Below are positions 9,430 to 21,027 of a stretch of DNA of 64,000 bases, in pieces; position 1 is the first letter of the stretch, and every line of letters starts with the position of its first letter. The notes under the pieces were generated by a model. It ran no database searches, was not told the DNA's origin, and was given only the letters and a program-made list of their open reading frames with translations. A program made the translations under genes and the position numbers. Source of the stretch: Dicyema japonicum. Its lineage: Eukaryota > Dicyemida > Rhombozoa > Dicyemidae. The stretch covers positions 508,975 to 572,974 of the forward strand of contig RDEW01000008.1 of the NCBI GenBank assembly GCA_011109175.1, written 5' to 3'.

Positions 9430-12212
9430 AGCCTTTTCCATGCTCCCCTGTTCCTAACATAGTATTCTAACATAGTATGTTTCCATAGATATGTTCGGTG
9501 GGGATGTTAATTCCATCCTCAGCACGTGTCCGAAGAACTCCATTGGGATTCCAGTACTTCTAAGCTGATATGTCTAGTGCTGCATCTTATATATAAAGCA
9601 TTTCTCGATATTCTCGTTGGCCAAGTAGTTCCTGTTATTTTTCTCAGCTGACCTCTGTGGAACGAGTCTAGTTTTTCCATATCCGCTGATGAGGTTGCCC
9701 AAGTTCCAGCGTTATATAAAAGTACGGGTTTTATGACTGAGTCGTATAATAGGATTCTCATTTTCGTGTCGATACCTCTTTGATTGAGCCATAGATTCTT
9801 CAGTTTATATAGCGCAGCATTGGCTAGAGTTTTCCTAAGTAAAATATCTTCGCTATCTCCCATAAGTGAACCGAGTTTTTTTACTTGTCGCCACTTCTCT
9901 TCTAGGACGTTACTCATCATTCTTATCTCTGTGAGTTCTGTTTTCTCTCTGTTCACAGTAAGAAACCATTTCCCTAGTACATCTGGTGCTTTTTCTAATA
10001 GGTTTTCCAGGACCTCTTTGTCTTCAGAAATTAGGTCTACATCGTCCGCGTAGATCACTTCTTCCGTCTTTCATTGATATACGGTCTAAGTTCCCTCATA
10101 GGGGCTTCCAAATAAATTGTGAATAGTAAAGGAGAAAGGGAGTCTCCTTGTGGAGAAGCCGTGTTTGTTTCAAATTTTCTTGAATAGGTCTTTCCGACTC
10201 TCACAAAGAGCTCAGTGTTAAAAAGTAGAATTTAGTTTCGACTCATCAAGAAATCCGCTAGTACCCCATTAATTCGTTTTTGTTAACCGCATCAAAAACT
10301 CTTGATAGGTCAATTCCCAGAATATTGGTGGCGTTACGGTATCTTTGATATGCTGCACACCTCCATCTGTGACTCCAGACCGAATCAGATGTGGATCTCC
10401 CTTCTCGAAAACCACTTTTACTATCAGGTAGGTATTTGTAAGCAGATCCTTTTATTTGTTCAAGCACAATGTTTGCCAAGACTTTGCGTATTGAATTTAG
10501 TAGTATGATGGGTCGCAAATTTTCGAGCGGTCCTATGGTTTTGTTGATTTTTTGTACAAGGATTAGTAGTTCCGTACCCAGAGGTAAAGTTGAGTTAGTT
10601 GAAAACATTTCATTTAGTAGTGTAGCGATTTTTCCAAAAAGAGCGTCAGGGCCGTATTTCAGTAATTCTGGGTTTATCGCATCTGGTCCGGGGCTTCTGT
10701 TATTCTTGAGTTTTCGGCAGGCCGTTTTGATTTTCTCGGCCGTGATTGGTATCTCCAGGAGTCTTGGCCTTCCATCAAATAAGTAGATTTCTATGGATTT
10801 GATGTTGAGAAGCTTCTCAAAGTGAGCCGCGATGGCTTCAGTTTGTTCTTCGGTGTTCAGTATCAGCTTACCGTTATCGTCTTTTATGGTTAGTCGACTT
10901 CGGTTTGTTTGCCGCAGCAAACGGGCAGCGACGTACACCTGTGCGTTGCCTCTCACTTTGTTTACCTCTAGCTATTTTTTCTAGGAAAAGCATCTTGTTC
11001 AGAGCTTTTATTTTTCTTCTGACACGTTGCCTTTTGCCCTGAAGGGCTTTTATCGTATTAGCGTCAGTGACATTTGATTTTCTCATGTTTATTTCTTTTA
11101 AACTTTTCGCAAGCTCAAGAACATCTGGATGAATAGCCTTCAGGTGCATTTTACTATTCTCCCTTTTGCCAAGACATGCCTCAGCAGCTTCGTTGATGGT
11201 GTCCTTTGTGCGTTTCCTGGCGTCTTCTAACGAGGCATCCACCAATACGTCCTACATACGAGTTTGAATGTATTGTTGATATCTCTCAGTAGTCTCCGGT
11301 TGGGAGATCAGCCTTTCAGTCGCGTAGTCGCCTCTGACTTTCTCAAATTGTGATTTTTGGCATTCTTGTATTTGATGGCATGTTTTTTCAGGATGAAGGT
11401 CGTAATATCCATCTTGTGGTCACTGCCAGTCGTCGAGCCTTCATATGAACGTTCGTTTATTAGAAGGTGTTTGTCTTTAGCCAGACATATGACATATTGG
11501 GACCAGCTTTCCTCTAAGTTCCTTCGCTTCCCCATCCACGTAGTTTTGTGGCAGGCAGGATGCGTAAATGCAGTATTAAATAGGAAAAGGTTGTTTGCCA
11601 CACAAAAGTGACCAAGTATTGTCCCGGGTAGGTTTCTTATTCCACGTCCATGTTCTCCAAGAAAACATCATCCCGGTTATTCTTCATCCCGATTTTCGCA
11701 TTCAAATCCCAGCAATGATTATTAGTGATGACGACTCATATTCGTTGAACGTCCGTAACAGTGTTGAATAGAAGTCGTCTAGTTCTGTCGGATCTTTCGC
11801 TACTCTCCCGCAGTGTGGCGCATAAACATTTATAATTGTCAGAAAGCTCTTCGAAGGAGGTAAGTCGTTTAGACGGATTTGTATAACACAGATCATTCAC
11901 ACTCCATATACGGTAAACTGCACTTGGCGAATCCAAGTCCATAATATTTTGAGTCGCTCGGTAGACATATATTCGATATTCGCCATAGTTCTCATCAAGG
12001 CTACAAGTAACTTTCGTCTCTTGTAGGCACCCAATAGATACGTCGTATCTCTCCAGGTCGTCACAGAGAATCTTCCTAGACCAGGTCGTAGATAAGCCTC
12101 TAGCATTGAACGTAAGGAGCTTTAGACAAGAAGTATTCCTTTGTAACCCTTGTTTTTTAGACATTTTTCTCAACTGCGATCCAATTAATAACCTGTTACT
12201 TTCTATTTTCAT
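9430..12212 (-). mobile_element. APE LINE family A, near full length
   Basis: This is the best copy of family A. On the minus strand it encodes, in order, an endonuclease domain (LKLLTFNARGLSTTW, CLQETKV, IINVYAPHCGRV, a HKTTWMG block at 11540), a basic linker (10874-11245), and a reverse transcriptase with KNNRSPGPDAINPELLKYG, LRPIILLNSIRKVLANI, SGFREGRS, GIDLSRVFDAVNKNE, YADDVDLIS and LLYNAGTWA, ending near 9519. The product is split by several frameshifts, so it is not active. An intact element would nick DNA and reverse transcribe its own RNA. Clade not assigned. Confidence 0.85.
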
Positions 12213-12929
12213 TATAATTTTTATGTATCGGAAAGAAGAAGGAATTTAAATGCTACAAAAATATAAAGTTCCCCCCTCACAAGGGCAGTTCTCGCAAAAT
12301 TGTTCGAAGGAAAAAGTCAGGATGCTCTTGAGTCAATCTTTTCTTCGAACGGACCACACATACCATCTATAAACTTTATCATATTTTGTTGGATAAGCAT
12401 CCACCTCCCCTTCACAATTTGTGATCTGTTTCATTACCCACCACGTTGAGTCCATCGCCTATGTTGGACATTTGATGATTCTGGATTTTTTCCCAAGAAG
12501 CAGTGGCGGTTTGAATGACCCAGCCATTTTAATGACCTTAGTGTTTTGTTTTTGGTGATCTGACAGTCTAAAATTATTTACTATCTCTCACTAATCTGAA
12601 TTTATCGGAAAAACCTATTGAGGCAATCTTTCACGTCTTGTTTTCTGGCAACTCGTTCGCCTCTAATAAAAAGTAAGTGGATTCCGTCAAATTACTTCAG
12701 ACTTTGTCTTAAAAAAACTAGCCACCAAAACCATCTGCAAGAGTTCTATTCTCCTAGTTGTTTATTCCCTAAACCTTTCTAAAGTCTGAGTTGGATAAGA
12801 TGTCCAAACATGTTATCTTGTTCAGAAGATTCAACATTCGTTTTTCCAAATTTCTATTGGTCTACAAGTCAAAAACTTATGGGGGATTCGATTTGTATCT
12901 ATTTTTTCTTCTCAACCCTGAAATTAGTA
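12213..12929. other. No gene recognised
   Basis: Sequence between two LINE remnants. No motif was recognised. Confidence 0.4.
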
Positions 12930-13345
12930 TAATGTTGTTTGCGAGGAATCTTTCGAAAAGCTGCTGGAGTCTTCGAACCAACACCTCAATGCTTGTCTAT
13001 TTCTGACTCAATTTTCTCACTTTTATTTAAGATTCGTGTATCACGTCATTACCGATGGATTGAACGGAGTGTCCGTTTCGTTACGTCTACTCGCTTGCAG
13101 GAGGAATGCTGGCAGGGTCCTTAGGCATAAAACCTTAAACTAAGTCGTTAAATGCGCAACTGGGAGGCCCCTAGTATTTGATGCCACGTGTACAGACGGT
13201 TTCGCTTAACAACTTCCCATAGAGCGTTTATAATGCATGTTCAATTTATGAAAGGCCGTGCATTGAAGTGGCGGAAGTATACTGTTATGTTTGTTCTTGT
13301 TGCTGTGGAAACCTTTGGAGGATTCTCAAATTTGTCATTGTATTA
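12930..13345 (+). mobile_element. RLE LINE family I fragment, endonuclease part
   Basis: Plus-strand motifs match the family I copy at 18290-20230: LACRRNAGRVLRHKTLN (about 13090), GRPLVFDATCTDGFA (about 13160) and YTVMFVLVAVETFGGF (about 13280). These cover the zinc-knuckle to restriction-like endonuclease region. Frame changes between the blocks show decay. Confidence 0.65.
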
Positions 13346-13384
13346 AATGACTCGGAAATTTTATCTCAGTCCGCGTAGGTGACC

Positions 13385-13457
13385 TCCGCGGGCGCTGCTG
13401 GTTATTCGACCGTAATTTTGGCAGTCCAGTGATGGAATAGTCAGGGACTGCGACTCC
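13385..13457. repeat. Dispersed hairpin repeat, reverse copy
   Basis: The reverse complement shares CGAATAACCAGCAGCGC with the copy at 295-375. The hairpin itself is not preserved. Confidence 0.45.
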
Positions 13458-13760
13458 AAAATCTCTAGTTTTTATTTATTTATTTTATTAAGATAAAATT
13501 TATCGTCCAATTAAGTGATCCCGGTGTCCATACCAGTCCTTTTCCTGCTGTTAGTTTTGGAGTCCTGGATTAATCTCCACAGAAGAAAAGGTTTCTTTTA
13601 ATATCTCGGGCAGGCGTCCATATATAGTTTGTTGTGCGGTTTGAGTGGATGGTCAGGGGACTTTGCCATCGTAGGGAAGTACCGGTGACGTTTCGTAAGG
13701 TATTCCATGATTGGTGGAACGTTTAGTGTTCTCCGTAGTAACGAGTTTTTTTTTTTTTAT
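13458..13760 (-). mobile_element. LINE family B, 3' end
   Basis: Minus-strand translation runs to a terminus MDTGIT-stop at about 13512, with RHRYFPTMAKSPDHPL and NKLYMDACPRY before it, similar to the family B end at 15731-15930. The 3' tail is rich in AATAAAT repeats. Confidence 0.6.
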
Positions 13761-15640
13761 GTTATTAAAAATAAGAAAATTTTTATTGAGGAGACTTGAA
13801 GATTTTAGACAAAAATCAGAGACTTAGAGACAAAAATCACCAGGAAGATAAAAATGGCTATTAGGTGAATATGGCTTCTCTCAGCAACCACCATATCTTA
13901 ATTCGGTGTTCCTTACTTTGTACCCAGGAGGATCAGTAGTTAACGGTCTGCTCAATGTACTGGGTATATAGGGAACCTACGTCTAGAGACAGCTTTTTAT
14001 TGTCGTGAGTGAAATAACTTTGTCCAAGTACATAGGGATAACTTCATCCAGTCATAACTAACGGATTAATCTTTGTAACCGTAATGAGAGGACGAGATGA
14101 TTAAATTGAAGGATTTTAGACGTACTATTCATAAATTCAACATTAATACGTTGAAAGAAGATTCATGGTTGCCTATAAGCATAAAAACCGATAACATTTC
14201 TTTGAGTTAGTTAACTTCAACCTCGCTACCTTGTAGGGGGCCGACTGTCTTCAGGTGTCCAACAACTATCTGCTTGACGATTCCACATGTCTTCGATGTC
14301 CATCTGAGGTCATTACCAAGAGATATCTTTTTGTAAAATCAATGATAATTGGTCCTGTGATGGAAGATAAGAGTCCGACTAGTCTGAGTCATCTATAAAT
14401 GGTGGAAAAGCATCCAGGAGATCGTTCCAAACCAGTCTTCGATGATTTTGGTAAAGATGTGGTCACTATTGCCTTTGATTTAATTTTATCGGGAGATGGC
14501 TGAAAAATTTTAGCAAATTCAAGGTCGGAATATCTTTCTGCAGTTATTCGTGAGTCCAGAAGTGGCAGGAATGGTCTGGTTCCGTGGTTTTATTTAAGAA
14601 TTGAAGGTTCCTCGTGTAGAGGTAATTTTCCATTTGGATAATGGTGGATTCCCATGGTATGCGTCATCTTCAACACAAAAGATGCAAATAGCCATTTCCA
14701 CGATTTTTGAGGCTTTTTATCCGCATGGAAATTAAAATATTGACATCCTTGACTTTTCTGAACTTTATATTAAAAGTCTGAATAATCATAAATTTTCTAT
14801 TAGGATTTCTAACCGCCATAGATCAACATAAACGCCCGACAGCCCAAATAACTGTTCAGCTTTTGAGGCTGCATTCTTATGTACTTTTCTCTCTGCCAAT
14901 CGGGCTACTGCCATTCGTCTAAGATTTAACTTAAAACCTCCAAATTTTTTTCTCCATGAGACAACTTCCAAAGTTTGATGAGTGTGCGAGAAGTGCAGTT
15001 TGAATCCCGTGTGGATAAACAATAAAATTTCATATGAAAATCTAAACTCCCGAAAAATGATCTTGCAAGGTAAGATACGGACATGATCAGAATCTCCGCT
15101 CATACTCGTATATAACTTTGTCTACAAAAGGCCCAATTTGTCAAGTATGCAACTACGCTTAAGAGACAAGAATATTTATGGAGGACATTTGGAAAATCTG
15201 TTACTAGTTGTTAACTTTCCTCGATCAATCGTTTTCATCACGCATTCATAACTCAAGGCCGAATAATAATAACTCCATCCAAAATTGTCTTTAGCTATTC
15301 GATGTGTCGCCATTTTATAACTCCACAAAAATGAATCGAATTAGAGTTCTTTAACCATGGTACTAATATATTTACCTCGATTAACGCCAGCTCGTATCGC
15401 AACATTGGTATCGCGGGTCATCTTCCAGGAAAACCGTTATGCATCCTTTTTGAATATTTTTATGGGGTAATATCCCCATTACATCTTCATTATTTTAAGC
15501 AGATTAACCAAATGGAGGAGTGTCCCAAGTGCAGGGCAATCGCAATCCACGCAGCAGGCTTCCTCAACTGACATTTGTTTAATTGTTAGAAAAATTATTT
15601 TGTTTAAAAAAATAAATATAATCAACTAATTGCTAAAATT
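13761..15640. other. Unresolved region with one unassigned reading frame
   Basis: A 105-codon frame on the minus strand (14786-15103) has a basic C-terminal half (LRRMAVARLAERKVHKNAASK) but no recognised domain. Upstream of it, minus-strand frames at 15110-15560 are also open in short pieces, so a gene with tiny introns is possible. I could not assemble one. Confidence 0.3.
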
Positions 15641-17405
15641 ATAAAATTGGATAAAAATTCGAAGCATTTTATAAATGCTGCTAAAAAGAACTGAAGAACA
15701 CCAATAGTTAATTTAATTGTATTAAACTAATTAGGTGATCCCGGCCGCCTCCATAAGGTCTTTCATCTTTTCCGGTGGACCTTCCGAGATCCAACACAGC
15801 TTCTTCTGAGGACGGGAGGGTTTTTGAAAGAAATACAAAGGGAGTGATGCAACGTCTTCTAGTAAGACCCAATCCATTAGAGCATTGTAGGAAGTTGGAT
15901 TTTCGGCACAGAGCGGCGAATCCCTTCCCATTTTGTCCGATAAGGTCTTCCAGAGAGGTGGGTGTGAGACTGACTGTTCTCACGAGCTTGCCGATAGTTG
16001 TAGCTGATAGGGACTGAATATCACTGATTTTCTGTTTGTTCGTCCAGGATAGGTTGATTCCCCAAGACGCACAGGCGTAGCTGATAGATGGCTCAATGAA
16101 TTGTTTATGTAGTAGTTTCAATGCTGGGAAAGGGGTTTCTGATGCCACCAAAAATAGATTTGATCAAACCAAGATTTCTTGAGCAGGTTCCGGAGATATA
16201 TTCGACATGAGGGAAAATAAATCAACGGTCATTCTTCCAAGGCGTTTGTCTGAGGTAAATAGGGATGTGGATGACTTCTCAGGAGATATTATATCAAGTC
16301 TGTTGGAGATTAACCAATTTTGAATCACGTGTAGTTGTTTTTGAACTCTTTCTGAGGCTTTTAGGAGATCCTGGTCACGGGATCCAATTAGAATGTCGTC
16401 AGCATAGGAAAGGAGAAGATCGTCTTCATCAACTGATCGTGGCAAATCGGACATAAAAAGGTTGAATAAGGCGGGGGACAAAATAGAGCTTTGCGGAACA
16501 CCATTGGGAAGTAGTCTCGAAAGTGATTTGTCCCATCCATTACAAACTCGGGCCTTTCTCCCGCTGAGGAAATTCAAAAGCCAGAGTTTTAGATTGGGGT
16601 TAATGAAGAGTCCAAATAATTTCCTGGTTAAAATTTTCCTGGAGACAGAGTCAAAGGCGTTACGCAGATCCACAGAGCAGACGATGGTTTTGAAGTGACG
16701 AGGATTTGAGTTGAAGCCATCAAGGATAAATTGATTGAGAGAAGTAAGGTGGGTGGACGTTGAATAGAACTTTCTGAAGCCATGTTGAAAGGAACTGAAG
16801 GAAGGGACGGGGAAATGAGATCAAGTACCAGTTTTTCCAATAATTTTGAAATGAACATAATAGAGAAATTGGTTGGTATGAAGCGGGATTGTTTTTGTCC
16901 TTGCCAGGTTTTGGTATTGGGCGTATGTGGGAAAGTTTCCAAATCGTAGGGATTGAATTCATGTTCAAAGAAATAGTTGAAAATAAGGGAGATTACCCCA
17001 ATAGTAACCGGTCCAAGGTGTTTAAGAAGTATTGAAGAGATGCCATCTGGACCACAAGCGGGAGGGATTAATCATCTTCAAGCCTTCGAATACGTTTGAA
17101 TGAGAAATAAAAGTGATCGGCGGTCTCATCGAGAACAAAGAGGGTCCATCCATTTTCTTGAAGGTTTTGTGACTTATACCGGTATAATACTTCGTTAGTT
17201 GATTTAAGCTGTGTTGGTCTGTCTTTTGTGTCGAGGTGGAGTTTTCTTTAGGGCCAAGTCTTTTTATTGCCTTCCAGACCATCTTGGCAGATTTCTGAAA
17301 TGGGAGAGAGCAGATTCGCTTTTCCCACTTGTTCGCTTCAGCCCTTCTGATCCTTCTTGAAATTTCATTCATAAGGAAATTTATCTTCCCTTGGTGGGTG
17401 CTCAC
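15641..17405 (-). mobile_element. LINE family B, RT region and 3' end
   Basis: On the minus strand: a basic linker with ISRRIRRAEANKWEKRI, then WKLSHIRPIPKPGKDKNNP, MDLRNAFDSVSRKI, LPNGVPQSSILSPALFN, LSYADDILIGSR and a C-terminal domain ending MEAAGIT-stop at 15731. This is a complete RT core of the APE-LINE type, but split into at least three frames. The endonuclease domain is missing; the sequence beyond 17405 belongs to family A. Confidence 0.82.
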
Positions 17406-17419
17406 ATTACTGATCTGCC

Positions 17420-17990
17420 AAATCGAACTCTTATCTTCTTATTGAGTAAAAGGACTTTTATCATTTTCATTTACTCAGAATCCAGAAATTCCTTTACTGA
17501 GTAGATCTCGACTGATTATATCGAAAGCCTTCAAGATGTCTTATGCCAAGATTATAGTTGCTTTTTAGTATCTTTGGTTTATAAAGAGGCTCCATTTGTG
17601 ACTCCAAACTAAAATCCGTCTTTTTATAAGTAGTTCTTTTCATTCCCTAAGAATCTGGGACATCTAAATACTCTCAGAAACCGCATACGTAACCCAGTGG
17701 TTAACCTATTAGCGATTAAATTGAGCGAAAACTTTAAGGCCTTCCAGCCAAGTCGTTAATGAGGTACCTTTTATCGCACAGAATCTCAATCAGCCATTCC
17801 TCTTCTCTGCAGCCCCTTTTTGCTATCAGCGATCAACTGACAGGAAGGAAAATGATTTGGTTCATAAAATCCCTTGCTGATCTAATCTCACAGTCCTTGT
17901 CTTAGATTATTTGATGAAGACAGAATTCATGTCCTAGCAATCTCAAAAACTAAACGAGCAAGTTCTCATAGTCCAAGTTCTCTCTTTGAG
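17420..17990 (-). mobile_element. APE LINE family A fragment
   Basis: The sequence resembles 23700-23840 and, in reverse orientation, 62400-62830. On the minus strand it encodes the RT segment around KAFDIIQSRS. It is a truncated, frameshifted remnant. Confidence 0.5.
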
Positions 17991-18289
17991 ACGCCATTCA
18001 ATTCAATCGCAATTTAAGTGCTAAAATTTTATTTTTATTTTTTATACTTATTTTAATATAAAATTGAATTTGGAATAATTATTACTGTTCAGCTTTTGAA
18101 GCTATATTTCAGTAATCTAATAAAAAAATTTATCGCTGTTGTCGTGTTAATATATACAGTTCTCTCTCCTATTATCTATTCATGTCTGTTTTTTATGATG
18201 TTCACACGAAGACACCTCATGCAAAGGGTTCAGAGTATCAGATTCTCGCAAGTGCGGGATTCGATTTTCTGTATGTGTTGGTTACTACC

Positions 18290-20230
18290 ACATAGGTTGT
18301 GAAAAACTATCCAAGAAAATTGGTGGTATTCGCACCATTGCAATTGGAAACGTATTTCGACGTTTAGCCGCAAAAATGGCTTGTCGTTTTGTTATCTCCC
18401 GAATTTCAGCCGAATTTTGTCCTTCGCAGCTTGGTGTCGGAATCAATGGCGGCTGTGAAGCTGGGATCCACGCAGTGAGAGAATTTGCGTCACAATCAAC
18501 TGAATTGAATGCTGAGGACAGAGTTTTATTCAAATTGGACCTCCGGAATGCCTTCAATTCAGTCAGAAGGGACACCGTTCTTGATACCTGTAGGAGGAGG
18601 ATTCCTCAGATTTATCCCTTTGTATATCTCGCGTATTCGGATCCATCCTCTCTTGTTTTTGGCAGTGGAATTATTTCGTCCGGATCCGGAGTTCAACAGG
18701 GGGACCCACTCGGTCCTCTTCTATTTTCCTTATCTATCGACCATATTGCCCAGGGCCGTTGCACTCCACTAAATCTGGACGATTGTATTCTCGGTGGAAG
18801 TCCAGATGATATTCTCTCCAAAGTTGCATCGATCAGACGTTTGTGTAAAAATCGGTCTGGAATTTAACAATGAAAAGTGCGAAACAATTAATCTGAATTC
18901 GAGTTCCGATTCATTCTACCTTTTTCATAGAAAACTCTGCGATATCATCCCAAGGGTTAGGAGACTCATATTGATTCTCTCGACTTCCTTGGGAGTGGGA
19001 TTTTGGTAAACCGGGTGAGGGAGTTATTGGAAGGCAAAAGGACTAATTTACGTCAGTATGCCTACAGGATGAGTTTTTTGAACCGTCATGTCGCCTTTTT
19101 TATGCTGAAGAATTGTCTCCTTCTCCCAAGACTCCTTTTTATTCTACGGGGATCCCCATGCTACGCCGAAAAAGATCTTCTATCGTTAATTGATATGGAT
19201 ATCCGGTCAACGATGGGGTCCATTCTTAATGTTTGTTTTGATGATTTCGGATGGTTACAGGCCTCACTCCCTGTAGCCTACGGTGGTTTGGGTCTTTCTC
19301 TTCCTTCGGACGTTGCTTTGGGCGCCTATTTATCTTCGTTCGGCTCGTCAAGGCGTTTAGTGGATACGGTCCTTCACTCTACTTCCGGACTAAACGTACC
19401 GCTGACGCCGTCGGGATCCTGGGATGAATGGATGAATTTGTACCTGAATGCTCCGGCCAATTGTGATAAGCAAAAGTCCTATTTGTTTTGTGTCTTCGAA
19501 AAGAAGAAAGAGTTTGAAAAGACGAAAGATGTAAGAAGGCTTGCCTGCCTCAAAACAGCCAGTTGTCACTCGACGGGGGCCTGAATGAACGCTTATCCAT
19601 CTGCGGAAATTGGAAACCTGTTGGATGATGAGGCTGTGAGAATAGCTACCTCGCTTCGTCTTGGTCTTAAATTATGTGCCGAAAGAAAATGCCGCTGTGG
19701 ACGTTGGATCGATCCTTTTGGTTATCATCCCTTGTCATGCAAGATGAGTGCGGGTCGTTTCCCCAGGCACTCCTGTCTTAACATGACATTAAAGAATTCC
19801 CTTGCCTCTGCTGGACACTATTGCCTGTTAGAACCTGCTGGTCTTTCCATCTACGATGGAAAACGCTTTGATGGGATGACGACTTTTCCATTCGCCAACG
19901 GACAAAACCTGATCTGGGACGCGACGTGTGTTGATGCTTATTCCCCGTCTAATTTGGTTGCTTCTGCTTCAGACCCAGGACACGCTTCAAAGCAGGCCGA
20001 GGAACGAAAGAGGAGGAAGTACCAGAGAATTTCGGAGGAGTATCTTTTGTTCCATTCGCAGTGGAAACAGGAATCCTTGGCCCCAAGCAGATGAGTTGGT
20101 TCGTAAGATCGGCTCCATGATTCAAGCTGTGACCAAGGATCCGCGAGAGACTGGTTGGTTCCGAGAACGTATCTCGATGGCTATTGTTAGGGGAAATCGC
20201 ATGGCCATTCAGATGCATTAATATATTAAA
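18290..20230 (+). mobile_element. RLE LINE family I, best copy
   Basis: This encodes a reverse transcriptase followed by a C-terminal restriction-like endonuclease, the architecture of R2-type LINEs. In order: IGGIRTIAIGNVFRRLAAK, FKLDLRNAFNSVRRDTV, SGVQQGDPLGPLLFSLSID, LDDCILGGSPDDIL (the usual YxDD region), YGGLGLSLPSDVALGAYL, a zinc knuckle (KCRCGRWIDPFGYHPLSC, 19690-19740), AGRFPRH, and the endonuclease core KRFDGMTTFPF to LIWDATCVDAYSP, ending near VRGNRMAIQMH-stop at 20221. The expected RPDG is RFDG here. At least two frameshifts (near 18860 and 19000) and one stop (19582) inactivate it. No 5' end was identified. Confidence 0.85.
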
Positions 20231-21027
20231 CAAAATTGAGTTGTTTACGTACATTCTTTAATTCTAATTAATTTTTTAATTTTGCTAAAAAAAACATACA
20301 TTATAAATGCGATAAGTGCTATTTTTAATTTTAAATGCTAATTTAAATTGCATTTAAAACTTATTTTAATGTCACCCATAAAATGATAATAAAATAATTT
20401 AGCACACTATATAGTATTATTAGTGTTGCTAAAACCAAGTGTTCGTTGCTTTAGAAAGCTAAGCGTATAGTCTCGAAATTTAAAGATGAGTTCTGTATTG
20501 CTGACAATGGCCTTCTATTTTGTTCTTTTTTTTATTCAAAGCCAACTGTTAAAAAAAATTTCAGTTGATTCTCATCCTTCTTTAAAACATCAGAACAATA
20601 TGCCTATAAATTTGTTAATACAATTGTAGGTCATTCGTGTAATTTAGTTCAACAACATTAACTGAATCAATCAAAGTAGATTAGGTTAATGAAACGATCA
20701 CGGTTAAGTTTCTAGCAGAAAAAAAGATATATGAGTCATAAGATGATTCGGATTTTTAATCAATCATTCTATAATTTGAGCGATTAGTTGATCTTGAGTA
20801 TTTTACCCACATAAGCAAATTACAAGAATATTGGCTTAAGGTAAACACAAAAGAGAAAAACGAACCAGTAAGTCAAAATGTATAAAACTTAAACCATTCA
20901 CACTAGTGATCGTAAAAAGTGTTCAAATATGAAAGAAAGCTAGAAAATAAATGAAAGGATTCCTACGTAAAGAAAACAAATTAGAATAAATTTTGAAACA
21001 AAAAGAATGACGAATTTATCCCTCATA
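20231..21027. other. AT-rich intergenic sequence
   Basis: 3' flank of the GalNAc-transferase gene (which runs on the minus strand). No gene or repeat was recognised. Confidence 0.55.

Noticed and set aside
18096-18302. A small membrane protein upstream of the family I LINE.
   Set aside because: The hydrophobic composition follows from T-rich DNA. No start context, no homolog, and it runs into the LINE.
18285-18575. A 96-codon minus-strand protein.
   Set aside because: Antisense to the conserved RT start of the family I LINE.
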